From the NCBI RefSeq assembly GCF_905147045.1, contig NC_065902.1:8377377-8441376 (forward strand): a DNA stretch of 64,000 nucleotides. The letters are read 5' to 3'. How positions within the stretch are numbered: the stretch's first letter is position 1; each line of letters starts with the position of its first letter. Below are positions 1 through 10,359 of this stretch, in pieces. Below the pieces are notes generated by a model. That model had not been told where the DNA came from and did no database searches. It saw nothing but the letters and a program-made list of their open reading frames with translations. The stretch is from Nymphalis io (lineage: Eukaryota; Arthropoda; Insecta; Lepidoptera; Nymphalidae). The translations under genes were made by a program, and so were the position numbers.

Positions 1-802
1 GGAGTTAATGTCCTGAAAAATCTTGAGCCGCAATTAACGTTCTTGAGAATTTTTGTTAAGAAATTTCTAGTCTAGGAAGGAAGTTGGCAGTATTATACTG
101 CCGTGCTTCCCAAAGCGCGTAAAACGATTCAACCTCATCTATTTCTCTTTTCGTACAGCATCACCCACAAGTGAGAAATGGGTTTATCGTTAATTCATTT
201 CACAAATAGTCATATTTGAATATGATGCAGTTAATCTTGGAAAAAGACTCAGTGTTCAATAACATAGTCATCAAATGAAATTAAGATCAGGTCCTGGCTA
301 TCCTAGCTAGGATGATTTATTAACTTGTGTTAAGGATAAGAGACATTCCCCTACAGTAGAAACAATCACTAAATATAGTGCAGAAATACACTGAAATATC
401 GCCTGGGTAAATAGCAAATATTATAAATAGTATTCACATAAAGTTAAGCATTTTGAACTAAAATTCAATTTAAGTAAAAATTATATAGTGTATTTGTAGT
501 TGTTTAGCCCACATTTCAATTGACTTTGATCTATAAATATCGGTCTGTATAACGTATATTGATTTGAAAAAGTTACAACACGATCAAATAAAAACAACTA
601 GACGATAGCTGTACTCGAACCTTTTGTATGTACTGCATACAAACGACCTCTATTCGCTTAACAACAATATTTTTTTAGGCAACAAGATAGGACGGAACAA
701 TTTGTGTTCTTTTTGCTTTTGCTTGTATTGATATTTCACGAGCTATCCACATCCACTTTATACACGACACTATATTTTAACACGCCCACGAATAATTTAA
801 TT
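1..802. other. AT-rich non-coding DNA, nothing recognised
   Basis: No reading frame, RNA gene or known repeat could be identified. The only structure seen is a short perfect palindrome, atcctagctaggat, at 300-313. Confidence 0.6.
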
Positions 803-1015
803 TAAAATAAGTAGGCAAATAGGCCACCACTTGGTAAGTGGTCACAGCTGATAGACATTGACACTAGAGGAAATATTAACCATTACTTGCATATCCAATG
901 CCTCAACCACTTTGAGAACTAAGATGTGCCCGTAACACTGGCACACTCACCCTTCAACCTGGAAGACAACAGTACTCAGTAGTGGTGTTTTGGTGGTAGA
1001 ATATGAGGAGTCAAG
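803..1015 (-). mobile_element. SINE-A copy, old and diverged
   Basis: On the minus strand this follows the SINE-A body in order: the tgagtgggtggtag-like part, the gggtgagt stretch, and the region ending in accacttacc...ggtggcc. Blocks such as ggccaccac-ttggtaagtggtcac and actcacccttcaac align with young copies (for example 62911-63207), but many substitutions and small deletions are present. No A-tail survives. Non-autonomous; no coding capacity. Confidence 0.75.
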
Positions 1016-1157
1016 ATAGAGATTGAGTATATGCCTAACTCGGCTATCAAATCAAAATTAAATCCCACTCCTTACAATGTTACCGTAACATTCATTACTT
1101 AGTTGATAATAAATGAAAAAAATGTTTATGACTGTTAAATTCAACTGTAATTTAATA

Positions 1158-1262
1158 TGACTGCCACATGTGTACCTTTCGGCATCGGAGCAGCGTGTTT
1201 GAATAAAGTCCTTCTATTTAAGCGGAGAAAACACTTAAGCCCAGCAGTGGTATACTTAATTA
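1158..1262 (+). mobile_element. SINE-C 3' fragment
   Basis: The fragment contains tgccacatgtgtacc, a diverged cggagcagcgtg and aagcccagcagtgg, in the same order as the 3' half of SINE-C (compare 13440-13560). The tRNA-like head is absent, so this is a truncated, old copy. Confidence 0.7.
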
Positions 1263-1656
1263 CAGGCAGTTATGGACTGCCAATATTGTAATATTAATAG
1301 CCGACTTCGAAAGAGTTTTATCCCGGGAATAAAAAGGTCTTATAATAAAATAGTAGAAGTAGTATTGTGTTATTCTTTTTTCTCATATTCAACTCCATGC
1401 GCAAGTGAACTAAATGAGTTGTTAAAAAAATAAAAAAGCCAAGACAACAAACGTAAAATGATATTTACTATTTCCTGCTATAAAATATTTTAACAAACTT
1501 TTAATAAGGTTGTATAAAGTTTTGACATAATTTTTTTAACTAACTATGAAACCGTTACAAAAAGAAGCCGCATTGAAACATTCATTTATTCAGGTTTCTT
1601 AAAAAAAATAAAAAGGACACAAACAGACAAACATACACAAGCACACTACACATTTT
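1263..1656. other. AT-rich non-coding DNA
   Basis: Short A- and T-runs only; no gene or repeat recognised. Confidence 0.55.
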
Positions 1657-1914
1657 ACTGGTGGTAGGGCTTTGTGCAAGCTTGTCTGCCATACTTGTTA
1701 TTGTTGTATTCCTGTTTAAACGGTGAGTGAACCAGTGTAATTATAGGCACAAGGGACATAACCTGTTACTTCCCAAGGTTGGTGGCGTATTGACGATGTA
1801 AGCGATGGTTAACATGTCTTACAATGCTAATGTCTATGGGCGTTAGTGACCACTTACCATCAGATTGCCCATATGCTCGTCCGCCTACCTATTCTATCAA
1901 AAAAAAAAAAAAAA
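1657..1914 (+). mobile_element. SINE-A copy with internal deletion and A-tail
   Basis: It starts at actggtggtagggctttgtg and ends in a run of A at 1899-1914. Compared with full copies (31488, 40040) it lacks about 48 bp containing the gggtaggtaccaccc block; the sequence jumps from gcaagcttgtctgcc to atacttgttattg. The rest is well preserved, including the accacttaccatcag segment near the 3' end. SINE-A shows no clear tRNA head; ggtttgaagggtg resembles a weak B box, so its Pol III origin is unproven. Confidence 0.88.
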
Positions 1915-2689
1915 CGCAATCATACACATAGTGTTCTCTTGTAGGTATAAAATGTTCTCAGAGTGGTATTATGTTTGAGTCCATCCCGTCACGTGACTTT
2001 TATTCGACGTATGACGTCTGTTACCTTTTGTTACTATTTATATTACCTCGATAATGTCTTTCAATTTATTGGCTATCGACAAAAATATGAAAAATGATAT
2101 GAGAAAGAAATTATTTTGAGATGATTGGTACATTTTGATCAAGTGACATATATTTAAGAGCTTGATAGATATAAAGATACTCTTTAATTTAGGTTGGTAT
2201 TAATTGGTTAAAAAAATACAAGATAATTATCGTATTATTGAACCTAGTCTATTTAAATACCGAATACATTTTTTCCCATCTGAAATCTAGTATCGAAATT
2301 AAATTGAAAGTCATAATTAAAATTTAATTACGAATTGTTTTCTTTTCGATGATTCTTTAAGTTCACTTGGAACTTGAGTGAGTGGTGAGTTTAGGTTATC
2401 CAATTATGCCATTTTATGGGCAACAAAACCTTTAGAAATTCTTCGGGAATGATTTGAAAGAGCTTTTACCTTTCCTGAAAGTTTTTAATTCAGAATCGAG
2501 TCTAATTGCTGGGTATTTTGTAAAGTAAATAAAACAATTATCATCGTTTTGTGGTGTTTCATATTTGATACATACTAGCCATTCTCCAAATATATTACTC
2601 ACCTGTACCAGACGTATTATTGTGTACAAGTGTGTGAGCAGTACACATTCATTCACGATTCCTTCACTTTCATAACCTACACCTTATAT
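1915..2689. other. AT-rich non-coding DNA
   Basis: No supported gene. A 74-codon open stretch on the minus strand (2432-2656) has no recognisable domain and AT-biased codons, so it is treated as chance. Confidence 0.55.
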
Positions 2690-2890
2690 AATCTGACAGG
2701 ATGGTAAATCGGAGTCGAATGGACATAGTTTATGCGCAGGACCTACGGCTTTTCATTCTATCCGAGGCACGGGACTGCAGACACTCCAGGCGCGGGGCTT
2801 CTACTGAGAATTTCTCGACAATAGGATTCAATAACTTATTAACGGGTTGACCCAGAGTTTGTTTCTAGAACCTCGGGATTAGCGGTCTTA
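2690..2890 (-). mobile_element. SINE-D copy, diverged
   Basis: Read on the minus strand, it carries the decayed tRNA-like B-box region near 2860-2880, then the caataagttattgaatcc block, gaattctcagtagaagcccc, and gtgcctcggatagaatg followed by gccgtaggtcctgcgc. This order matches the body of SINE-D copies at 25690 and 56735. Heavily mutated. Confidence 0.7.
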
Positions 2891-3483
2891 TAAGATAAAA
2901 AACTTTCATGCCAACAAAACAGTCAATTAAAGATTTACTCCTATAAAACTAGGAATGGTATTCGAACTAAATTCGTGCTGATTTTTTCGACTTCCCCCGA
3001 TTAAATTTTAATAAAAAATATTAATATTATTATATTTGTTTTATATTTATACATTACAAGTAGTTAAGCTCAAGTACAGCTATTTCTCTTAAATCGTGTT
3101 AAAAATTACATCATGCCGTAGCTAATTAATAACTAAATTCTCTTTTCTGTATTAAAAGGTTACACATAATACCCACGCAATAAGTGACTTGTTTTTTTTT
3201 AAATTGACACGCGAACTCTACTCGTTAATAATTTATATAAAGTAAGGTTGTAATATTACCATCGGTACAAGTCGTGTTTCATTGTTTCGTTTCGCACGTC
3301 ACTCAGAAACTTGTATTATATTATTTATATTATTAGAATATATTAAATTATGATTGAAATATCATAGTATATGTTCATTAAAGTTAAGCCTTTTTTGCAA
3401 GAATAGTACATAGATCAATATATAAAAGGAATTATTAAAGTCTTTACATAAATATTAAAGCCTCAAATATATACAAATAAAAA
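2891..3483. other. AT-rich non-coding DNA
   Basis: Nothing recognised. It lies just 3' of the candidate exon at 3484-3669 when read on the minus strand, so it could hold a 3' untranslated region, but I see no firm poly(A) signal arrangement. Confidence 0.45.
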
Positions 3484-3669
3484 TTAAAAATAGCTGTACA
3501 AATCATGACCGCGTTGAATAGTGGCAAGAATACTAGCAGGAATTGCCCTTTGAATCGTAATTCTGCCTCTGGGCGAAAACTGAACCAGCCTTCCGATACT
3601 ACTAGAGGCTATAAGACGAGGTGTTGTATGATTATCATTTGTAAAGTAATAATTGATCCAACTACACAA
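3484..3669 (-). CDS. possible terminal exon, unknown protein (low confidence)
   Basis: A minus-strand open stretch of about 60 codons ending in TAA, visibly richer in G and C than its surroundings. The predicted peptide includes PRLIASSSIGRLVQFS and ends RGHDLYSYF. On the minus strand a pyrimidine-poor tattgtgtag precedes ttggatcaattat and could serve as a weak splice acceptor. I do not recognise the protein. The contrast with the flanks and the plausible C-terminal peptide argue for a real exon; the short length and weak acceptor argue against. A chance open frame or a fragment of a LINE is equally possible. Confidence 0.25.
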   Translation of the reverse strand: MCSWINYYFTNDNHTTPRLIASSSIGRLVQFSPRGRITIQRAIPASILATIQRGHDLYSYF

Positions 3670-3735
3670 TATCTTTGGATAGATTTTTTGGTAATCTTGA
3701 TTTCAAATTCTTATTTAAATATATGTATATCTTAG

Positions 3736-4071
3736 CTGTTTTTTGTTTGCAATGGAAAGGATAGCTTGAATCTCAATATTTTTTTATTAGAATCATATTA
3801 TTTTTCACTCGCATAATTATTAGATGCTACAAGTAATCCTCAATATTAATCTCAAATTTTAAACCTCAATATAATCTTATACATAATAATTGTCACTTAA
3901 TGTATTAACAATTAAAAAAAGATAACATTTGATTTCTTAAATATAAGTAATAAATTACATTTATTACAGCTATAAATCTCTTATCGCATATAAAACACGG
4001 CGGCCAATCTAAGCAGCGCTGGAAATATTACGGTGTATAAGGTTGCGCTCTGTCACGGGATAATCCTGTCT
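3736..4071. other. AT-rich non-coding DNA
   Basis: Nothing recognised between the candidate exon and the next SINE. Confidence 0.5.
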
Positions 4072-4390
4072 ATTGGTGGTAGGGCTTTGTGTTACTTGTA
4101 GTAGGGCTTTGTGCAAACTCGCCTGGGTAGATACCACCCACTCATTAGTTATTCTACCGCAAAACAGCAGTACTTGGTATTGTTGTGTTCCGGTTTGAAG
4201 GGTCAGTGAGACAGTGTAATTACAGGCACAATGGACATTATATCTTAGTTTCCAAGGTTGGTGGCGTATTGACGATGTAAGCGATGGTTAACGTCTCTTA
4301 CTATACCAATGGGCGTCTATGGGCGTTGGTGACCATTTACCATCTGGTGGCCCATTTACTCGTCCACCTACCTATTCTATAAAAAAAAAA
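4072..4390 (+). mobile_element. SINE-A copy with duplicated 5' head
   Basis: Full-length SINE-A ending in A(10) at 4381-4390. The 5' head is present twice: ttggtggtagggctttgtg at 4073 and a mutated cttgtagtagggctttgtgc directly after it. The body keeps gggtagataccacccactc, cagtacttggtattgttgtg, aaggttggtggcg and accatctggtggccc. Confidence 0.9.
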
Positions 4391-5462
4391 TAATACTTAC
4401 TACCCTTACTCTCTTAGTCACAAATGACACTCCGAATTAACCAGAGATAGTCCAGAAACAGGTTTGATTATTTATTTTTTCTTTCTAAAGTACACCATTA
4501 ATTGTGAGACCTTTTTTATCAAATAGGGTAAATCTTATCCTTAGGGTAATCTATCTTAAAAATACCTTCTCTTTTAAGCGGGATCGGCCCTTTCTTAGTT
4601 TCGCTCTGGCGTTTCTCTCTGATCCTGGCGGTCTCACAGAAGACGTCTACGCAGAACCACTGTGTAGAGGATATCAGTTGTAATATCAGTAGAACTGACG
4701 ATATGCCTTGAATTTTACTTACTATGTTTCATAAATGCTCAAGTTTGTTCTTGGTATTCGATAATTCTTACACAACAGAAATTAAAGTCAATTTTAGTTA
4801 TGGTATGGGACAATGGCTATGGTATGGGTTATGGTATGGGACAATGGCTATGTTTGTTATTGATGTTGTTTTTATTAAAATAAAATATTTTTATATTTTA
4901 TATCACGCCTTGCGAAGCGGTGAAGCTAGTTGTTGTGTCGTAACTAATGCAGAATTTTTTTTCAGTTATAATATTAGTACTTAGCTTCAACCGTTTAAAT
5001 CGTAACTTAGCTATTTAACTTCATTTATTAAGTTCGTAACAAACAATGTTAATATCATTACATACCCATTTTTATTGATACGATCTACGTAAATACTAAT
5101 TCGAATTCCAATTACTCTATTATAAACTTTATGTTTAAATAAATAAAGGTTACAATTATTTATTTTAGTTAACGCAGTACGTGACAAAGCAGAAAGACCG
5201 TTCCAAATATAGACGTCATCAATGTCACGGAAAGTGACCGGAATAACTCTGAAATTACCAATCGTGACGGATGAGCATCGTATGAGTTAAATGTTAAATT
5301 AGATACAGATATATAATACGAGAATCACGTTATAACACGTGATTTCGACGATATGTAGAATGGAATAGGGCTGAACTTGACATAATATTAGGTTACAGGA
5401 AATGGCTTGAGATCTTAATTTGATTTATAACAAGAAAAACACCAGTTTACTCTTTTTTAATT
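4391..5462. other. non-coding DNA with a GC-richer patch and a short tandem repeat
   Basis: Mostly AT-rich. A GC-richer patch at about 4578-4672 (gggatcggccctttcttag through gtagaggatatcag) stands out but gives no convincing reading frame; it may be the remnant of an unidentified repeat. Confidence 0.45.
4798..4852. repeat. 31-bp tandem duplication
   Basis: A 24-bp string beginning ttatggtatgggacaatgg occurs at 4798-4821 and again, identical, at 4829-4852, giving a period of 31 bp. It lies inside a chance 86-codon frame. Confidence 0.85.
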
Positions 5463-5600
5463 TAAAATAGTTAGGCAGACTGGCAAATGGCTACCTGATG
5501 GTATGTGGTCACCACCGCTACTATTTGCACTGCAAGAACTTTTAACCAACTCTCACATAGTGATGTCTTGTCCCTTGTGCCTGTAACTACACTGGCTTAA
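5463..5600 (-). mobile_element. SINE-A 3' fragment
   Basis: Minus-strand copy of the 3' half: ggcaaatggctacctgatgg, tggtcaccaccgct and gtcccttgtgcctgtaac are in the expected order. The 5' half is missing and the sequence is diverged. Confidence 0.75.
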
Positions 5601-6989
5601 TCCCTTTAAATTAAAACATTTTAATACTAATTGTTGCTGTTTGGTGATGAAAATGTGATGTGCGGCTGATCTAGACGTGCTCAAAGCCCATTATTTAATT
5701 GAAACAAAAATTCTCATTTATAAAGCCCTTGTGTGCTTTTGCAACGGACTATTGCAACATTGAAAATTTATTTTAACTAGTTTTAAAAGTGATTCAGAGA
5801 TGTGTCTTCGTTGCCGCGCAGTTTCCAATCCTTCAAATCCGGCCTTGGGATAATGGAATATTGAAATGGGGCAGTGAGGAAAACCACTTTGAATTGTTAC
5901 TAGAAAACGTTCTAAGAACATTTCTTGTAATACAAGGGCTCACTCATACTTCATATCAAAACGACATTTAAGAAGTCTACTGTAATATTTACAAAATAAA
6001 TGTGAGATCTACCAATAATTCTAAGTAATTGTATGACGGTCGAATTAAGAAATATATAGAAAAGTCAGAAATAGTCCGTAAATTTTTTAAGAAATAATAC
6101 GTATGGAAAATTACATTTCTGGAAATAATAATATAAATTTGACCTTTTAAGGGATGAATTTTGCGATTCCTCAAACTCGAGGATAACCACAATAAAGTTA
6201 TATTGAAACTATGAAAATGTTAATGTTCACGAATGTTATGTAAGAAATTAAATTTGTATTACTAGAAATATGGGTATGACAACAGTAATGGATATAGACA
6301 ATGACATAATCGTGTGAATAAATTTAAAAAAGAAGATATTATTCGACTTTTTAGATATCTCCCGAATATTATGAACTATATTAACTCAAAGTTATAATAT
6401 AAATATAAACTAAAAAAGGTAAGAATTGATTTGAGAATTTTGGTAATATATTCAAATAGATAATAGAATAATTTAAGTTTGTTTTTAATTACAAGGAAAA
6501 CTTCCCTTCAAAACGTGATTTATTGGACAAAGTTTATGTATGGAAAACTTTGCTTTTATACATGCTAGCCGTGCTTCACAGACACTTAATGAAATTAAAC
6601 CCCAAGCTCAGTTCATGAAGCAACTATGGAATTAATTTTAAAACGGTAGTGATTTGGTTATTGATAAAACAATCTTCATATTTTTTTTTAAAAAACGAAA
6701 ATGCATATCAAAGCAACGAAAACTAAAAGTCATATGTAATTTGATATATATATATATATATTTAAATACATTTTCGAATAACAGTATTTCACAAAAGTGA
6801 ATAAAATTGCCATTTTTTTATTCCGGCATTCGCGTATAACATAACATCGTACACAACGCTATTGCTTGAGTAACCGTAATAGTATGATACACAAAATAAA
6901 GTTCGAAATAATTTACTCTTATTGTGTATATAACGTGATCTGGTGAGCTGGTGTTTTTACATAAGCAAGAGAAAAATTTAATTAGTTAC
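5601..6989. other. AT-rich non-coding DNA
   Basis: No gene supported. Two overlapping open stretches at 5718-5971 on opposite strands have no recognisable domain. An (AT)n tract lies near 6743-6760. Confidence 0.5.
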
Positions 6990-7187
6990 CTTTTGTTTCT
7001 GTTTTTGTTTTTTATTTAAATATTTTTATTTTCTGTTTTTATTCTATTTTTGATTTGTATATTTTATAATTGTGTTTGTGAATGCTGTGTTCTCCTGTAA
7101 TTGGTTTCGCATAGATAGTTTTAAGTGAATGTAAAAAATGACTTGAATGTGTTTTATGTACAACTGTTGGAGATCCAAATAAATAAA
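6990..7187 (+). mobile_element. probable LINE 3' end
   Basis: A T-rich stretch leads to ggagatccaaataaataaat at the 3' end. A 3' untranslated tail finishing in (AAAT)n is typical of several insect non-LTR retrotransposons. There is no coding part, so the clade cannot be given. Confidence 0.45.
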
Positions 7188-7477
7188 TAATCCACATCTT
7201 AAGTTTCATGTTTATAGGAAGATTAATAATGCAAATAAAGACGGCTACTTGGGCAATCTATAATCTAGGAGCTAAAGAGAGATTCTTTAAGACAGAAATT
7301 TAAAGAAATTAAAATATTAACTGTTGTTAATATATATTTTGTAAAATGACCCAGTTGTTAAATTTAAAAAAATGTAAAGGAATGCTTGTGTGGAATAGGT
7401 TATATAATTAATTAATTTATGGACATAGTACACATTGGGAAGGAAACGATCGCCTCCTAGCAATTTCTTACACTGGT

Positions 7478-7640
7478 AAACGAAACAGGATATAAAAATA
7501 AGCCCGCTGAGTTTCTTTCGTCGGTTCTTCTCAGGGCTGGTTGTTTCTTTTCCAAACCGTGGTAATTTCTAATTTGACTATCAATAAGTAAGTGTAGTGC
7601 TTCTATGTTAAATAAAGTATTTTGATTTGATTTGATTCGG
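7478..7640 (+). mobile_element. LINE 3' end with (TTTGA)n tail
   Basis: The sequence carries gcccgctgagtttctttcg, cggttcttctcagg, ttttccaaaccg, gtaagtgtagtgcttctatg and ends aataaagtattttgatttga in a tandem tail. I recognise this as a 3' terminal segment repeated widely in lepidopteran genomes, consistent with a heavily 5'-truncated LINE. No reading frame remains. Confidence 0.7.
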
Positions 7641-7687
7641 CCAGATTTGAAGACTGCTTTGTTATTAGACTGATATATATATAATGG

Positions 7688-7850
7688 ACAGCCTCGATGA
7701 TCTAGTAGCTAGATGTAAGGCCGCACACCCAGAGGTCCTGGGTTCAATTCCCAGGTAGGGCCAATAAAAAATTATTGGGATTGTCAGAAAATTGTCAGTA
7801 GCAGCCTGGAGTCAGTGTCCAACCAATCACTTTCATTGGCCTGAACCAGG
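7688..7850 (+). mobile_element. SINE-D copy with recognisable tRNA-like head
   Basis: The head reads gcctcgatgatctagtagc, an A-box-like region, followed by cctgggttcaattcccagg, a good B box. Next comes ccaataaaaaattattggg, the family hallmark, and tcagtagcagcctggagtc. The body after this point departs from other copies, so the 3' end is uncertain. A Pol III-derived, non-coding SINE. Confidence 0.85.
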
Positions 7851-7987
7851 ATTTTGAAATAAGCAGCCTTTCGAGTTTTCTACTAAGCCAGCATAATGTT
7901 AGATTATTAATTTTCAAATTTCAATGCAATTAATTAATTAGCTTAACGCCCTTAGAGGCTAAACACCAAACAACACTATAGAGACTC

Positions 7988-8057
7988 ATTGTGAAAGCAT
8001 TTGTTTTTAACTATTTATATTTAGTAAGATATAAATAGTTAAAAATGCTTTTACAAT
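7988..8057. repeat. 70-nt foldback hairpin
   Basis: Left arm 7988-8020 and right arm 8029-8057 are complementary over 29 positions. There is one G·T pair and a 4-nt bulge (gttt) in the left arm, and an 8-nt loop (ttagtaag). The size and shape resemble a pre-miRNA or a solo foldback MITE; nothing in the sequence decides between them. Confidence 0.8.
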
Positions 8058-9779
8058 TATATGGAATTCTAAAAAACGGAATTATTACTACAAATGAAAT
8101 TATAATGATAAGGTCACGTCTTTTGTTAATGTTGCTTTATTGTACATAAACAGACTAAGCGCCAGAGCCATTACAATAGACAAAACGCAGAATATTATGT
8201 TTGTGTTTCCAAAAAATCGTATTATTTCTCTTCTAAATAAACTTTGTATGAGGAATATTTTAATTTAAGAAAATAATTACCACTAAGTATAAATATATAA
8301 ATATTGTGACTGGTTTTCATTATTTTTTGTATGTTTAGCGTATATTGGAATGATATGTAGAAGTCATTTTCAACGTTTAATATTGACCAGACAGACGTCC
8401 GTTCGTCGACTCTTAAAATCCCAGTGGAGTTGCAATAATAAATATCTTGATTGGCTGTAGCACGAATCTTTTGTTATATGAATATAATGGCGAAAAAACA
8501 CGAGATAATATTAAAATACAATCTAAGATTATTTTTATTCTTATCACTTTCTTTTTAATAATTTTGTGCAACTTGCTGGACGAAACAGAATTTTTATACC
8601 TGTTTTTTTATAGGGATTTAAAATAAAAATGAAATGTTTCTTTCATTTTTTATATTATGTTATAAGCTACTAACAAATGGCCTCTTCAAAACCACTTCAT
8701 TCAATTATATTTATTTTTTGTTTGTTTATATATTTGTGTATAATGTAAAATAATAGTAAAGCTTTCGTAGCTTAAGTTGAACAACCACTTTGATACGATT
8801 TTTTTACACTAAGGGATTAGTGTCAGATTAGGAATTCAACCCATGATTTAGGTAGAAGGACTCTATTATTCTCTGTCAACCCCTACACGGCAATCATTAC
8901 TAATTTCTTTTGTAATTATTTATAGCTATTTTGTTAATTTTTCCATGTAAGTTTGAATTCTGATTCAAGTATAACTATTTAAATTTGGGACGAAAAAAAA
9001 ATTAACTTTACCGTTGGCCAAATATTTTTTTCTGGCGGACATTAAGTATTGTAGAAAAATATGTATGAATGGATTACTCAGAAATGACAAGATGAATTTA
9101 AATCAATCTTGGAGTTATGATAGCTATTACCCTGAGTCATCAATACACATACGACAAACGGACGAGCATATATCAAATAAATTCATAAGAGTTAATACAA
9201 GTATTATTTTGTTTATTCGTATAATTTTCTAGAATCGTTTTATATACTTATATGTATGTTTTATAAGATAAAATATTTTATTACACGAGATTTTCTAATT
9301 AATTATTGGCCTGGTAAGTTATTTATTTTATAAAAGTTAGCAATTTATTTTATTAATTAATTTAATGATATTAGTAATGTGATAGTGACCACGGACATAG
9401 TACATCAATTCATTAATTATATCATACTAAATATTTTTAAGGTCAAAAATGAATTCATCCTTATATACCACAAGTGTAGAAGAAATTAGTAGTGTCCGAT
9501 AAAACCAAAAGAAGATTATTTTCCGGTCCTGGTACAATAAAAGTTTCTCGAGTGTGGATCCCATGGGTCGCATCAAAATAAGCGTGTATAGTCAATAAAA
9601 TATATGGTAGTCTTTTTTTTACATCTGAATCATAGTCAATCAAGTTTAATGGCTCTGGAGATTGGGATGTTATATATATATATATATATATTTCTTCACT
9701 TGAAGAGATGAGTTAGATATATATGCGAGTCAAATGTTATAAAATACAATAATGTACTAAGATATTTATAGATAAATAA
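8058..9779. other. AT-rich non-coding DNA
   Basis: No gene or repeat was recognised apart from the (TA)n tract listed separately. Chance open frames at 9014-9232 and 9461-9643 show no domain. Confidence 0.5.
9671..9690. repeat. (TA)10 microsatellite
   Basis: Uninterrupted TA dinucleotides. Confidence 0.95.
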
Positions 9780-9793
9780 TAATAATTATATCC

Positions 9794-10105
9794 GTAACAG
9801 CCTGTGAATGTCCCAATGAATGTCTGCTGGGCTAAAGGCCTCCGCATCTCTTTTTGAGGAGAAGGTTTTGGAGCTTATTCCACCACGCTGCTCCAATGCG
9901 GGTTGGTGGAATACACATGTGGCAGAATTTCAGCGAAATTAGACACATGCAGGTTTCCTCACGATGTTTTCCTTCACCGTCAAGCACGAGATGAATTATA
10001 ATCACAAATTAAGCACATGAAAATTCAGTGGTGCTTGCCCGGGTTTGAACCCACGATCATCGGTTAAGATTCACGCGTTCTTACCACTAGGCCATCTCGG
10101 CTTTT
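9794..10105 (-). mobile_element. full-length SINE-C, nested, with 14-bp target-site duplication
   Basis: On the minus strand it begins with a tRNA-like head (agccgagatggcctagtgg, then the B-box phrase gtgggttcaaacccgggc). It continues through ttcatgtgcttaatttgtg, catctcgtgcttgacggtg, tgccacatgtgtattccacc and ttggagcagcgtggtgg-like sequence, and ends in cacaggctg. The direct repeat taataattatatcc lies at 9780-9793 and 10106-10119 and flanks the element. The right-hand copy is in the 3' tail of a SINE-B, so this insertion is younger than that SINE-B. Confidence 0.92.
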
Positions 10106-10119
10106 TAATAATTATATCC

Positions 10120-10359
10120 TGGGACATTATTCAGACACGGCCATCTGATCCCAAATTAAGTAGAGCTTGTACTATGGAACCCAGACAACTGATATACTAT
10201 ATATACTACTTTTCTTTTGTAAATACATACTTATATAGATAATTACTCCCAGATTCAGGACAAACAGACATGTATGAACATGTCTGTCCTGGGTGGGAAT
10301 CGAACCCATAATCTTTGGCGTGAAAGGCAAGTATCTAACAACCACGCCAACCGGCCCGT
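10120..10359 (-). mobile_element. SINE-B copy
   Basis: Minus-strand order: head gccggttggcgtggttgtt (A-box region), gggttcgattcccaccc (perfect B box), cagacatg...gtttgtcctgaatctggg, attatctatataagtatg, then a 3' part including atttgggatcagatggcc and aatgtcccaggatataatt. It matches the plus-strand copy at 62735-63340 along its length. Its (ATT)-rich tail continues on the far side of the nested SINE-C. Confidence 0.9.

Noticed and set aside
7688..7760. A functional tRNA gene
   Set aside because: The head has a good B box but the cloverleaf does not close, and the sequence runs straight into the SINE-D body.
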